From: Listeria ivanovii subsp. londoniensis
GTDB taxonomy: Bacteria > Bacillota > Bacilli > Lactobacillales > Listeriaceae
Direction of reading: 5' to 3'
Assembly (NCBI RefSeq): GCF_000763495.1
Contig: NZ_CP009576.1
Coordinates: forward strand, 1,126,001-1,190,000
Length of the DNA stretch: 64,000 bases
Part shown: in pieces, positions 7,352-17,238 of the stretch
Layout: the number at the start of each line of letters is the position of its first letter
Position numbering within the stretch: the stretch's first letter is position 1
Notes under the pieces: model-generated
Told to the model about the DNA's origin: nothing
What the model saw: only the letters and a program-made list of their open reading frames with translations
Databases searched by the model: none
Made by a program: the position numbers and the translations under genes

Positions 7352-8407
7352 ATGAGTTGGACGATTGTATTAATTTGTTTTGGCGTGTCCATGTTACTTA
7401 CACCGCTGATTCGAGAAATAGCTCTTTATTTTGATATTACAGATAAACCGGATCAACGGCGAATTAATGTTAAACCAATCCCGAGTTTGGGTGGGTTAGC
7501 AATATTTATTAGTTTTGTGATAGGAATGTTTCTACTTCCAATTGAAAATGAGTTTTTATGGCCACTTTTGATTGCTGCGTTTGTGATGGCTTTAACTGGA
7601 TTTTTAGATGACATTTTAGAATTAAAAGCAAGATATAAATTAATTGGTCAAGTACTAGCTGCATTTATTATTGTAGCTTGGGGTGGAATTAGCATCGACT
7701 TCATTAATTTACCATTTGGTGGGGAGATTCACTTTGGGGTATTAAGTATTCCTTTAACGATTATTTGGATTGTTGCGATTACCAATGCGATTAACTTAAT
7801 TGATGGGCTTGATGGACTTGCTGCTGGAGTTTCCACAATCGCGTTACTGACTATTTTAGGAATGGCGTTTATTATGGGAGATACACTAGTTATTATGATA
7901 GCAAGTATATTAATTGCTGGGACTCTTGGATTCTTACCATATAACTTTAATCCAGCAAAAATATTCATGGGGGATACCGGAGCACTGTTTTTGGGTTTTA
8001 TTATATCCGTTTTATCTGTCATGGGTTTCAAAAATGTTACATTCATATCGTTAATCGTTCCTATTTTAATTTTAGGTGTTCCGATTTCTGATACTGTTTT
8101 TGCAATCGTTCGGAGGCTGGTTACGAAACAACCCATTGCAATGGCGGATAAGTCTCATTTGCATCATTGTTTGCTACGACTTGGCTTCACGCATCGACAA
8201 ACAGTTATTTTAATTTACGCGATTGCTACGCTTTTTTCTTTATTCGCCTTCATCTTTACGATGTCAACGTTATGGGGTTCGATGCTCCTAATCGGTGTGT
8301 TGTTGCTTTTAATTGAAATAATGATTGAAACACTTGGATTAATAGGGAGTACATATCGTCCTTTACTGAAACTATTAAAAATATCCAAAGAAGATAAAAT
8401 GGATTAG
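7352..8407 (+). CDS. tagO: Undecaprenyl-phosphate GlcNAc-1-phosphate transferase (TagO/MraY family)
   Basis: This 351-residue, roughly ten-helix membrane enzyme transfers GlcNAc-1-phosphate from UDP-GlcNAc to undecaprenyl phosphate, the first step of wall teichoic acid linkage-unit synthesis. It shows the family's cytoplasmic motifs: DKPDQRRINVKPIPSLGG, the DD pair in GFLDDILELKA, NLIDGLDGLAAG, KIFMGDTGALFLGF and the late His-rich KSHLHHCLLRLGFTHRQTV. Listeria is known to carry two TagO-type genes; this location fits the one called tagO1, a point from memory. It stands alone between two terminators. Its place beside amino-sugar genes suits a GlcNAc-using enzyme, though that is only context. 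Confidence 0.9.
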   Translation: MSWTIVLICFGVSMLLTPLIREIALYFDITDKPDQRRINVKPIPSLGGLAIFISFVIGMFLLPIENEFLWPLLIAAFVMALTGFLDDILELKARYKLIGQVLAAFIIVAWGGISIDFINLPFGGEIHFGVLSIPLTIIWIVAITNAINLIDGLDGLAAGVSTIALLTILGMAFIMGDTLVIMIASILIAGTLGFLPYNFNPAKIFMGDTGALFLGFIISVLSVMGFKNVTFISLIVPILILGVPISDTVFAIVRRLVTKQPIAMADKSHLHHCLLRLGFTHRQTVILIYAIATLFSLFAFIFTMSTLWGSMLLIGVLLLLIEIMIETLGLIGSTYRPLLKLLKISKEDKMD

Positions 8408-8410
8408 ATT

Positions 8411-8443
8411 AGAGACTAGAAACGTGCACTAGTCTCTTTTTTT
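8411..8443 (+). terminator. Terminator of tagO
   Basis: Perfect 9-bp stem AGAGACTAG (8411-8419) / CTAGTCTCT (8429-8437) and a T run. Confidence 0.9.
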
Positions 8444-8523
8444 ATGCCAAAATTCTTATTGAGTAAGCACTCATCTTATGATACATTTATCAAGTAACGT
8501 TTTTTTAGAAATGAGGAGAAAAC

Positions 8524-9432
8524 ATGGAAATCATTGCGACAGCAGATTCAATTAGTCAAGCTGGAAAATTGCTTCGCGCGGGGGTAGACAGATTATATGT
8601 AGGAAACAGTCAATTTGGCTTGAGGTTACCTCGTTCATTTTCTGTTGAAGAATTACGTGAAATAGTTCGTTTGGCGTATCAAGAAGGAAAGAAAGTAACT
8701 GTAGCAGTTAATTCGCTTATGCATAATGAGCATATGGAGTTATTACCCGAATTTTTGGAGCAGCTTGCAGAAATGGAAGTGGACACAGTGGCATGTGGTG
8801 ATCCAGGAGCGATTATGCTTTTAACAGAGATGAAAAAGCCGCTACCATTTATTTATGATGCCCAAACGTTTGTGACTAGCGCAGAACAAATTTCGTTTTG
8901 GGAAAAACAGGGAGCCGTTGGTGCTGTACTTGCTAGAGAATTAACAGAAGGTGAAATAAAAGCTATTGCGAAAAACCTTTCTATTCCGGTGGAGGTGCTG
9001 GTTTATGGACCAACCTGTATTCACCAATCAAAGCGCAAGTTAGTGTCTAATTATCAGCGAATTATAGAAATGGAAGATGATACTTCCAAGGAACGTGGAC
9101 TTTACTTACGTGAGCCAAATGATGATACAAGTCAGCTGCCAATTTATGAAGATGAATCAGGCACACATATTTTTGCTTCAGAAGATATTTCACTTGTGCC
9201 GTATTTGGCTGATTTATATGCATCAGGTTGTAGAACATGGAAACTAGACGGTGTTCTCGCTGAATCAGATAACTTTGTTGAAATTGTGACTCTTTTTGTT
9301 GAGGCCAAAGAAGCGATTACCTGCGACCGATTTGTTGCAGAGTATTTTGTGAATAAATTAACGGAACTTCAACCCAAAACAAGGAAATTAGATGCTGGAT
9401 TCTATTTGAAAAATCCGGATGATGTGAAATAG
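8524..9432 (+). CDS. trhP1: U32 peptidase-family protein, likely tRNA hydroxylation protein TrhP1 (YrrN-like)
   Basis: This 302-residue protein belongs to peptidase family U32 and has the length of B. subtilis YrrN. It has the repeated barrel strands seen in its partner (for example LRAGVDRLYVGNSQFGLRLP) and a shortened central region (VLVYGPTCIHQSKRKLVSNY) keeping one Cys of the family signature. YrrN/YrrO (TrhP1/TrhP2) take part in prephenate-dependent 5-hydroxylation of wobble uridine in tRNA; despite the family name, protease activity is doubtful. The partner gene starts 12 bp downstream, so the two are translated together. The function is transferred from family knowledge. Confidence 0.75.
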   Translation: MEIIATADSISQAGKLLRAGVDRLYVGNSQFGLRLPRSFSVEELREIVRLAYQEGKKVTVAVNSLMHNEHMELLPEFLEQLAEMEVDTVACGDPGAIMLLTEMKKPLPFIYDAQTFVTSAEQISFWEKQGAVGAVLARELTEGEIKAIAKNLSIPVEVLVYGPTCIHQSKRKLVSNYQRIIEMEDDTSKERGLYLREPNDDTSQLPIYEDESGTHIFASEDISLVPYLADLYASGCRTWKLDGVLAESDNFVEIVTLFVEAKEAITCDRFVAEYFVNKLTELQPKTRKLDAGFYLKNPDDVK

Positions 9433-9444
9433 GGGGATAGCATA

Positions 9445-10671
9445 ATGACTAAAATTGTGAAAAAACCAGAAGTGCTGGCTCCGGCTGGTAACTTAGAAAA
9501 ATTAAAAATTGCCATTCGTTACGGAGCGGATGCGGTATATATTGGTGGTCAAGCTTTTGGGCTGCGGTCACGTGCAGGGAATTTTACTTTTGAAGAAATG
9601 GAGCAAGGAGTTGCTTTTGCCCACGCGAGAAATGCCAAAGTTTATGTAGCAGCTAATATGGTAGCACATGCAGGGGATACAGAAGGTGCGGGCGAGTTTT
9701 TCCGAACCCTTCGAGATATTGGGATTGATGCAGTAATTGTATCAGATCCAGCACTAATTAGTATCTGTTTTGCGGATGCACCAGGTTTACCAGTTCATTT
9801 ATCAACACAAGCTTCGGCGACCAACTATAAGACGCTCGAGTTTTGGAAAAAGCAAGGCCTGGAACGTGTCGTGCTTGCTCGGGAAGTAAGCATGCAAGAA
9901 ATTCAAGAAATTGGTGAAAAAACGGATGTGGAAATGGAAGCTTTCATTCACGGCGCCATGTGTATTTCTTATTCAGGTCGTTGTACTTTATCCAATCATA
10001 TGGCGAACCGAGATGCGAATCGCGGCGGTTGTGCACAAAGTTGTCGTTGGAAATATGATTTATTTGAAATCGATAATGGTGTTTCAAAGAACTTAGTAGA
10101 TGCGGATGAAGAACCGTTTTCCATGAGTGCAGTAGATTTATCCATGATTAAGTACATTCCTGATATGGTAGATGCAGGGGTGGATAGTTTGAAAATCGAA
10201 GGACGTATGAAGTCGATTCATTATGTTTCCACCGTTGCAAGTGTTTATCGCCGTGCAGTAGACGCTTATGCTGCTGACCCAGAAAACTATGTATTTGATC
10301 CTGCTTGGGAAGAAGAATTATGGAAAGTAGCTCAGCGTGAACTTTCCACTGGTTTCTTTTATAAAGAGCCTACTGAAGACGAACAATTATTTGGGAAAAC
10401 GCGCAAAATTCCACAATATGCTTTTGCGGCTCAAGTATTAGATTATGATGAAGAAACAAAAATCGCGACTTTACAACAACGAAATAATTTTGGCGTTGGG
10501 GAAGAAATTGAGTTTTATGGTCCTGGAGATACTGGCTTTAAACAAGTGGTAGAAGTGCTTTGGAATGAAGACGGAGAGGAAATTGATCGTGCTCCAAATG
10601 CGATGATGACAATCAAAATGCCAGTAGATAAGCCTGTGAAGCCATTTTATTTTATGCGGAAGAAGAAATAA
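9445..10671 (+). CDS. trhP2: U32 peptidase-family protein, likely tRNA hydroxylation protein TrhP2 (YrrO-like)
   Basis: This 408-residue protein has the full U32 signature: EAFIHGAMCISYSGRCTLS followed by a Cys pair in RGGCAQSCRW. These four cysteines are typical of the TrhP/RlhA group, which modifies RNA and may hold an iron-sulfur cluster. The N-terminal barrel (PEVLAPAGNLEKLKIAIRYGADAVYIGG) and the KIEGRMKS block are also classic. The C-terminal part (about 330-405) is a small beta domain usual in the long form. It probably acts with the product of the preceding gene on tRNA wobble uridine. Confidence 0.8.
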   Translation: MTKIVKKPEVLAPAGNLEKLKIAIRYGADAVYIGGQAFGLRSRAGNFTFEEMEQGVAFAHARNAKVYVAANMVAHAGDTEGAGEFFRTLRDIGIDAVIVSDPALISICFADAPGLPVHLSTQASATNYKTLEFWKKQGLERVVLAREVSMQEIQEIGEKTDVEMEAFIHGAMCISYSGRCTLSNHMANRDANRGGCAQSCRWKYDLFEIDNGVSKNLVDADEEPFSMSAVDLSMIKYIPDMVDAGVDSLKIEGRMKSIHYVSTVASVYRRAVDAYAADPENYVFDPAWEEELWKVAQRELSTGFFYKEPTEDEQLFGKTRKIPQYAFAAQVLDYDEETKIATLQQRNNFGVGEEIEFYGPGDTGFKQVVEVLWNEDGEEIDRAPNAMMTIKMPVDKPVKPFYFMRKKK

Positions 10672-10690
10672 AACTCATTCTGCAGTATGA

Positions 10691-10720
10691 TTGTCGTGTA
10701 CTCCCAAAGTAAGGTATAAT
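10691..10720 (+). promoter_or_regulatory. Promoter of lemA-htpX
   Basis: -35 TTGTCG (10691-10696), 18-bp spacer, -10 TATAAT (10715-10720). Confidence 0.55.
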
Positions 10721-10751
10721 GAAGGGAGTACATATGAGGAGGAGATTGATT

Positions 10752-11309
10752 ATGATAGGATGGATTATTGCCATTGCTGTTGTTGTCGTTTTAGTTTTAA
10801 TCTATTTTGGACTATACAACAGCCTTGTAAAATACCGCAACCGTGTAGACGAAACTTGGGCACAAATTGACGTGCAATTAAAACGTAGATTTGATTTAAT
10901 TCCTAATTTAGTAGAGACAGTTAAAGGCTATGCAAAACATGAAAAAGAAACATTAACACAAGTAATTGAAGCTCGTAACAAAATGATGGAAGTTCCTGCT
11001 GATAATCGTCAAGGTCAAATCGAAGCAGATAATATGTTAAGTGGGGCACTAAAATCTATTTTTGCATTAGGAGAGGCTTATCCTGATCTAAAAGCGAATA
11101 CTTCATTTATTGAGCTACAACATGAATTAACTACTACTGAAAATAAAGTGGCTTATTCACGTCAATTGTACAATACAACCGTAATGAACTATAATACAAA
11201 AGTTCAATCAGTACCAACAAACATCATTGCAAAGCTGCATAACTTTACTGAACGTGAAATGCTTTCTATTCCAGAAGTAGAACGTGTTACTCCAAAAGTA
11301 GAGTTTTAA
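10752..11309 (+). CDS. lemA: LemA family membrane protein
   Basis: This 185-residue protein has one N-terminal membrane helix (IGWIIAIAVVVVLVLIYFGLY) and a long helical LemA domain with the family pattern YRNRVDETWAQIDVQLKRRFDLIPNLVETVKGY. The start at 10752 is chosen because AGGAGGAGA lies just ahead and the result has the standard family length; in-frame codons further upstream overlap the promoter. LemA is known in Listeria as the source of a peptide presented to T cells; its molecular job is unclear. It is paired with htpX (22-bp gap), an arrangement kept in many bacteria. Confidence 0.93.
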   Translation: MIGWIIAIAVVVVLVLIYFGLYNSLVKYRNRVDETWAQIDVQLKRRFDLIPNLVETVKGYAKHEKETLTQVIEARNKMMEVPADNRQGQIEADNMLSGALKSIFALGEAYPDLKANTSFIELQHELTTTENKVAYSRQLYNTTVMNYNTKVQSVPTNIIAKLHNFTEREMLSIPEVERVTPKVEF

Positions 11310-11331
11310 GCCATAAAGGAGAGCGAAAATC

Positions 11332-12246
11332 ATGCTATTTGAACAAATCGCAGCAAATAAGCGAAAAACTGTCTTTATTATCATTGGCTTTTTCATTTTC
11401 GTTCTTATGGTGGGTGCTGCTATAGGTATTATTGTGTGGAATAATTATCTAAATGGACTTATACTAGCAGCAGTTATTGGTGTGTTTTATATTTTGATTA
11501 TGGTTATGAGTAGTTCGTCTGTTGTTATGGCGATGAATCGTGCTAAAGAAATAAAATCAAAAGATGAGGCGCCAGTTTTGTGGGATACCGTCGAAAGTAT
11601 GGCGATGGTTGCTGGTATTCCGATGCCAAAAGTGTATATTATTGAAGATGATAGTCCAAATGCTTTTGCTACAGGTATTTCTCCTGAAAAAGGAGCGGTA
11701 GCAGTTACTCGAGGTCTATTAAATAAACTAGAGCGTTATGAACTTGAAGGCGTTATTGCTCATGAAGTTTCCCACATTCGTAATTATGATATTCGTTTAT
11801 CTACTATTGCAATTGCCCTAGTTGCTGTCATTGCTATTCTTAGTGACTTAGCAATGCGGATGATTTTCTGGGGGAGTTTAACAGGGAGCAGAAATAGTCG
11901 TAAAAGCGATAATAACAATAATGGTGGAGCGCAAGTAGTTATTTATGTGATTGCACTTATTTTCGTTATTTTAGCTCCGATTATTGCTACAGCGATTCAG
12001 TTCGCACTTTCAAGAAACCGAGAATATTTGGCAGATGCTAGTGCTGTTGAGTTAACTCGTAATCCAGATGGACTGATTGAAGCTTTAAAAAAAATCAGTG
12101 GCGATACCAAAAAAATGGAAGAAGTTAGTGCCTCTAGTGAATCGATTTATTTTTCATCACCATTGAAATCTAAAAAAGACAAACCAGGTTTATTTGATTC
12201 TCATCCACCAATTAGTTCGCGAATTGAGCGTTTGCAAAATATGTAA
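11332..12246 (+). CDS. htpX: HtpX membrane zinc metalloprotease
   Basis: This 304-residue M48-family protease has two N-terminal membrane helices (about 14-60), the zinc motif HEVSH in LEGVIAHEVSHIRNYD, two further helices (about 160-225), and the third zinc ligand region SRNREYLADASAVEL. HtpX degrades misfolded membrane proteins together with FtsH. A gene for a LemA protein precedes it and a terminator follows, so the two form a short operon. A DSHPP motif near the C-terminus is typical of the family. Confidence 0.95.
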   Translation: MLFEQIAANKRKTVFIIIGFFIFVLMVGAAIGIIVWNNYLNGLILAAVIGVFYILIMVMSSSSVVMAMNRAKEIKSKDEAPVLWDTVESMAMVAGIPMPKVYIIEDDSPNAFATGISPEKGAVAVTRGLLNKLERYELEGVIAHEVSHIRNYDIRLSTIAIALVAVIAILSDLAMRMIFWGSLTGSRNSRKSDNNNNGGAQVVIYVIALIFVILAPIIATAIQFALSRNREYLADASAVELTRNPDGLIEALKKISGDTKKMEEVSASSESIYFSSPLKSKKDKPGLFDSHPPISSRIERLQNM

Positions 12247-12251
12247 TAGAA

Positions 12252-12279
12252 AACAGCCTAGCAATAGGTTGTTTTTTTT
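12252..12279 (+). terminator. Terminator of lemA-htpX
   Basis: Stem AACAGCCTA / TAGGTTGTT with a four-base loop (one G-T pair) followed by T8. Confidence 0.85.
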
Positions 12280-12388
12280 GTGTAATTTTTTTGTAACCAA
12301 TGTCACTTCTTTGTAATAAAACAATTGACTTTTTAATTTCTATCAGCTAATCTTAAATAGTAAGAATTTTTAAAAGGGAGTGAAAATA

Positions 12389-13618
12389 ATGGAGAATCAA
12401 CAGCAAAAAAAGAAAAAGAAAAAAATCATCCTCATTATTCTTTGCGTTGTGTTAGTATTAGTTGCTCTGTTTGCAGCTATTTTTATCGCAATTCATCAAA
12501 AGAATAAAGTAACAGTTGACGGGGAAGAAGGAACTGTATTCGCAATGCAAGTGAAAGAGCTTTCAGGTGAAGGGGAAGTAGATTCCGGAAATTATTTTAC
12601 AGGTGTTATTGAGCCAAAAGCGACAAGTAAGTACAATATCGACAGTTCAAAAGGTACAGTCAATAAGTGTTATGTTAAAGTGGGCGATACAGTTAAGAAA
12701 GATCAAAAATTGTATAGCTATTCTAATCCTGAAGGCGATTTAGAAGTACGAGAAGCTGAACTTGAACTAGAGATGCAAAAATCTACAACGAGTCAACAAC
12801 AAGCTACAATAAATAAACTCACTAAACAAATAAAAGATGCCAACGAGGAAGAGCAAGATGCTTTAAAGCAAGAGAAAGCTCAAGCAGAGTTAGAATTAAA
12901 ACAAGCGAGTTTTGGCGTTGAAAAAGCAGAAGCAGCATTAAAAGCAGTTCAATCCAAGAACAATAATAATGTGGTTTATTCCACAGTGAGCGGTGTAGTG
13001 AAGCAATTAGACCAATCACAAATGAATAAAACAGTAATAACGGAAGAAACGAATCCAGCTATTTTTATGGAAATTGTTGATATGTCTACATACTATATTA
13101 AAGGGTCAGTTGACGAGTTTCGCCGTGATGAATTGAAAAAAGACCAAAAAGTGACCGTTATTAACCGCCAAGATGAATCAGAAACTTGGGAAGGGAAGAT
13201 TAGCGAAGTCGGTGAACTACCTGATGGGGCTAGCGAGGAAAATACTACTTCAGATGAAATGGAAATGGAAGAAAACCCTAATTTAACCAAATATCCTTTT
13301 ACAGTGGAATTAAGTGCAGCAAAAGGACTAAATATTGGTCGTCATGTTTTTATTAGTTTAGATGTGGAGGGAAATGATGCTACTAGTGATACCCTGTCCT
13401 TACCTTCCGATTTTCTAGTTGAAAAAGATGGTAAAACAATTGTTTGGACTGCAAATGATGGAACCGCAAAGGCTACTGAAGTTAAAACAGGCGAAAAAAA
13501 TGAGGAATTGATGACGGTTGAAATTACGGAAGGGCTAACAACGGACGATTATATTATCTATCCAGACTCATTTGTGAAAGAAGGAATGGAGGTCCAAAAG
13601 GATGCTCCAACTGAATAA
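12389..13618 (+). CDS. MacA/HlyD-type membrane fusion (adaptor) protein
   Basis: This 409-residue protein has a very basic N-terminus (QQQKKKKKK) and one membrane helix (about 14-35). A barrel-sandwich/lipoyl half follows (NKCYVKVGDTVKKDQKLYSY), then an alpha-helical coiled-coil hairpin (about 110-190), the second lipoyl half (VYSTVSGVVKQL), and beta-barrel domains. This is the adaptor of a MacAB-type three-part pump. The ATG at 12389 is preferred over the GTG at 12380, which overlaps the AAGGGAG site. It overlaps the next gene by 17 bases, so translation is coupled. The substrate could be a peptide, antibiotic or envelope component. Confidence 0.85.
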   Translation: MENQQQKKKKKKIILIILCVVLVLVALFAAIFIAIHQKNKVTVDGEEGTVFAMQVKELSGEGEVDSGNYFTGVIEPKATSKYNIDSSKGTVNKCYVKVGDTVKKDQKLYSYSNPEGDLEVREAELELEMQKSTTSQQQATINKLTKQIKDANEEEQDALKQEKAQAELELKQASFGVEKAEAALKAVQSKNNNNVVYSTVSGVVKQLDQSQMNKTVITEETNPAIFMEIVDMSTYYIKGSVDEFRRDELKKDQKVTVINRQDESETWEGKISEVGELPDGASEENTTSDEMEMEENPNLTKYPFTVELSAAKGLNIGRHVFISLDVEGNDATSDTLSLPSDFLVEKDGKTIVWTANDGTAKATEVKTGEKNEELMTVEITEGLTTDDYIIYPDSFVKEGMEVQKDAPTE

Positions 13619-14288
13619 TGTCTATAAATCGTATTGGCAAGGAAAAAGCGAAATTCCGATATTAAAGAATATTAGTCTAGAGATACAAGAAGGTGAATAT
13701 ATTTCTATCATGGGGCCTTCTGGTTCAGGAAAATCTACTTTGATGAATATTATCGGCTGCCTTGACAAAGCGACAACTGGAGATTATTTGCTTTACGGTA
13801 AAAATGTTCGGTTGATGTCGGAAAAAGAATTGGCAAAATTGCGAAACCATTCAATTGGCTTTGTCTTTCAAACGTTTAATTTGATGCCACGACTGACGGC
13901 ACTGCAAAATGTGGAATTACCTTTAGTTTATGCTGGTGTACCGAAAAAAGAACGTAGCGAAAGAGCACGTAGCGCATTACAAAAAGTTGGTTTGGAAGAT
14001 CGTCAAAGCTTTAAACCACCAACGCTTTCTGGAGGGCAGAAACAGCGTGTTGCCATTGCACGAGCACTTGTTACGAACCCGGCTTTTATTTTAGCGGATG
14101 AGCCAACTGGCGCGTTAGACACAAAAACTGGCGAACAAGTAATGAAATTATTCTCTGATTTGAATAAGGAAGGCGTTACCGTTATCGTCATTACCCATGA
14201 AGCAGAAATTGCCGCATACACGAAGCGCAAAATTATGATACGCGACGGTGAATTAATGAGCGATGAGGGGAGTGAGCAACATGCTTGA
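13602..14288 (+). CDS. MacB-type ABC transporter ATPase
   Basis: This 228-residue ATP-binding protein of the LolD/MacB class has Walker A GPSGSGKST, a Q-loop in FVFQTFNLMPRLTALQNVELPL, signature LSGGQKQRVAIARAL, Walker B ILADEPTGALD and the switch His in VIVITHE. It overlaps the adaptor gene upstream and the permease downstream by eight bases. With them it makes a three-gene export system of the type that moves antimicrobial peptides or lipoprotein-like substrates out of the membrane. Confidence 0.92.
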   Translation: MLQLNNVYKSYWQGKSEIPILKNISLEIQEGEYISIMGPSGSGKSTLMNIIGCLDKATTGDYLLYGKNVRLMSEKELAKLRNHSIGFVFQTFNLMPRLTALQNVELPLVYAGVPKKERSERARSALQKVGLEDRQSFKPPTLSGGQKQRVAIARALVTNPAFILADEPTGALDTKTGEQVMKLFSDLNKEGVTVIVITHEAEIAAYTKRKIMIRDGELMSDEGSEQHA

Positions 14289-15525
14289 AAATATCAAACT
14301 CTCTTTTCAATCAATTTGGGCTCATAAACTACGCTCGATTTTAACGATGCTTGGGGTAATCATTGGGTTAGCTGCTATTATTGCAATTGTTAGCTTGATT
14401 CAAGGTAGTAGTGAAGCGCTAAAAAAAGAAATCGTTGGCGGTTCAAATAATTCCTTGGAGCTTTACTTTGCTCCAGAAGCAGAATTTAGTAATTCGGGTG
14501 GGGAAGGCATGACTGGTGAAGAAAGGCCTCCTGAATATATGACCGAAGTCAGTCAAGAAAAAGTTGAGGAAATAAAAAATATACCAGGCATTAAAAGTGT
14601 GGTTATTTCCTACAACAGCTGGGGTTCTGTGTTCCGAGAAAATGTCGCATCAGAAGTAGATATCCGGGCAGTGAATCCAGCTTATTTTCAGTTAAATAAG
14701 ATGAAAGTAACTGCTGGGCGTAGCTTTAACCAAGCAGATTATGCTACTAGTTCACAACGAATTATTTTGAATCAGTTAGCATATGATACACTTTTTCCTG
14801 AGAATGATGGTATTGGGCAAATGATTGAATACGGTGGTTATCCTTTCCGTGTTATTGGGGTAATGGAGCCAAATGATGACAAGGCCGCAGAAATGTCGAT
14901 GATGTATGGCGATGAAGAAATGGGTGCAGCTTTTGTTACAACCAAAAATTGGCCACTCATTCAGGAGAGCATTAATCCTGAACCAACAGTGACTATTCAA
15001 AGTGAAAAAACAGATGACTTACAAACTGTAGCAGAGGAAGCAGCAGCCATTTTGAATGCAGATTTACCTGAATCAGACTATGTATATGGTGTGTATAATA
15101 TGGGGAATATCGATGAAGAAATTGCTGAATTCAATAAAGCCCAATTTTATTTGTTAGGAGGAATTGCAAGTATTTCCTTATTAGTAGGTGGAATTGGTGT
15201 CATGAATATTATGCTAGTTTCAGTAACAGAACGAACACGAGAAATTGGTATTAAAAAGGCACTTGGAGCAAGACGAGGAACGATTTTATGGCAATTTTTA
15301 GTGGAAGCGATGGTTCTGACGTTACTCGGGGGCTGTATAGGTATTGGTCTTGGTATCGGGATTGGTATGGGACTGACAAATGCAGTAGGTTATCCATATA
15401 TAGTTTCCATTCCAGCGATACTTGGTGGCTTAAGTTTTTCTATTTTGATTGGGGTAATATTTGGTCTTGTACCAGCTATCAAGGCCTCCAAATTAGATCC
15501 AATTGAAGCTTTAAGATACGAATAA
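14281..15525 (+). CDS. MacB/FtsX-type ABC transporter permease
   Basis: This 414-residue permease has the MacB layout: one N-terminal helix (SILTMLGVIIGLAAIIAIVSLI), a large extracytoplasmic domain (about 45-285, MacB_PCD type), and three C-terminal helices with the FtsX region (GGIGVMNIMLVSVTERTREIGIKKALGARR). It ends in PIEALRYE, usual for the family. ATG 14281 is chosen because GGGGAGTGAG sits just ahead. The strong terminator that follows is shared with the convergent spxH gene. Confidence 0.9.
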   Translation: MLENIKLSFQSIWAHKLRSILTMLGVIIGLAAIIAIVSLIQGSSEALKKEIVGGSNNSLELYFAPEAEFSNSGGEGMTGEERPPEYMTEVSQEKVEEIKNIPGIKSVVISYNSWGSVFRENVASEVDIRAVNPAYFQLNKMKVTAGRSFNQADYATSSQRIILNQLAYDTLFPENDGIGQMIEYGGYPFRVIGVMEPNDDKAAEMSMMYGDEEMGAAFVTTKNWPLIQESINPEPTVTIQSEKTDDLQTVAEEAAAILNADLPESDYVYGVYNMGNIDEEIAEFNKAQFYLLGGIASISLLVGGIGVMNIMLVSVTERTREIGIKKALGARRGTILWQFLVEAMVLTLLGGCIGIGLGIGIGMGLTNAVGYPYIVSIPAILGGLSFSILIGVIFGLVPAIKASKLDPIEALRYE

Positions 15526-15564
15526 AAAAATGACATCCACGTTTTATGTAGTGGATGTCATTTT

Positions 15565-15566
<2 letters not shown>
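15525..15566. terminator. Bidirectional terminator between the ABC operon and spxH
   Basis: Near-perfect 16-bp inverted repeat AAAAAATGACATCCAC / GTGGATGTCATTTTTT with a ten-base loop. A and T runs on both sides let it work in both directions. Confidence 0.9.
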
Positions 15567-16389
<823 letters not shown>

Positions 16390-16434
16390 TTATCACCTGA
16401 TTTTCAAAGTCTAAATATCTTTGTGCAGATATTG

Positions 16435-16462
16435 ATTTTAATGTACCAGTGTGAAAAAACAA
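16435..16462 (-). promoter_or_regulatory. Promoter of spxH
   Basis: Minus-strand -35 TTGTTT (16457-16462), 16-bp spacer, -10 TAAAAT (16435-16440), about 50 bases ahead of the start codon. Upstream to 16641 I see only AT-rich DNA without a gene. Confidence 0.5.
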
Positions 16463-16641
16463 TTCACGGCTAAGTAAAAGCTGATACAAAATTTAGTATT
16501 GTAACTTACATATCTATTTTATCAGCGTAACGTAGATTTAACAAATAATTGTCATTGACTTAATATAGATATTCCTCATTTTTCAATAATTTGTGTCATT
16601 TATTGGTTTAAAAGCAATATTTTATACTTGATTAACCATTA

Positions 16642-17223
16642 TTAATTATTACGATAGACATGATTGTAAAAACGAGCAACCTTATTTTCCGCAGGTTGAT
16701 CTGTTATTTGATAATCTTTTAATAATTTAGCGAAAATTTCTTTGCCTTTGTCATAATCAGCCACTTCGTATTCTAAATCAAAGTCGGAAATGGTACCGTA
16801 AAAGTTTTTATCAAATACAAGTAATCCTTTTTTATAGTCTTTTTCCGCACGGATAGTTTTTAGGGAGCCGAAAAGCTTTAGATCTTCGTGATTGATGCCA
16901 ATTTCTTTAAGCGTATCTCGAACTGGACCAACCGGAATATTGGAGCCATCTAAAATTGCTGTAGCTTGATCTGCTCCTAAAATTTGGGTTGTTTCCATAA
17001 GACCTCGAGCTTCGGGTGTTTTTAATGTTAATTGGTACTGTGTTTCTAATTTCCGGATGCGAAGTGCAGATTGGCGTTCCTTTAGGCTGAATTCTACTGT
17101 ATCTAAATAATAATTAGTTTGTTCAAAGTAGTCATCTTCTTTTATATGAAAGATGTCGACAAGTCTAGTATATTCCTCTTGCGTTAAAAGGTTACGGAAT
17201 TCGATTTCTAATTCTTTTACCAT
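16642..17223 (-). CDS. yjbK: CYTH domain protein YjbK-like (putative triphosphate tunnel enzyme)
   Basis: This 193-residue protein is a single CYTH/triphosphate tunnel domain. The N-terminal ELEIEFRNLL has alternating acidic residues of the E-x-E-x-(K/R) signature, LRIRKLETQYQLTLKTPEA provides tunnel-lining Arg and Lys residues, and LEYEVADYDKG closes the tunnel. Members hydrolyse inorganic triphosphate or bind nucleotides; the physiological substrate in Bacilli is unsettled. It is transcribed with the TPR protein gene (gap 15 bp) and is divergent from relQ, a pattern shared with B. subtilis where yjbK and yjbM are close. Confidence 0.85.
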   Translation of the reverse strand: MVKELEIEFRNLLTQEEYTRLVDIFHIKEDDYFEQTNYYLDTVEFSLKERQSALRIRKLETQYQLTLKTPEARGLMETTQILGADQATAILDGSNIPVGPVRDTLKEIGINHEDLKLFGSLKTIRAEKDYKKGLLVFDKNFYGTISDFDLEYEVADYDKGKEIFAKLLKDYQITDQPAENKVARFYNHVYRNN

Positions 17224-17238
17224 TTGGTTCAGCTCCTT

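Noticed and set aside
7729-8136. 135-codon open frame on the minus strand inside tagO
   Set aside because: Antisense of the membrane helices of tagO; no start signal and no family.
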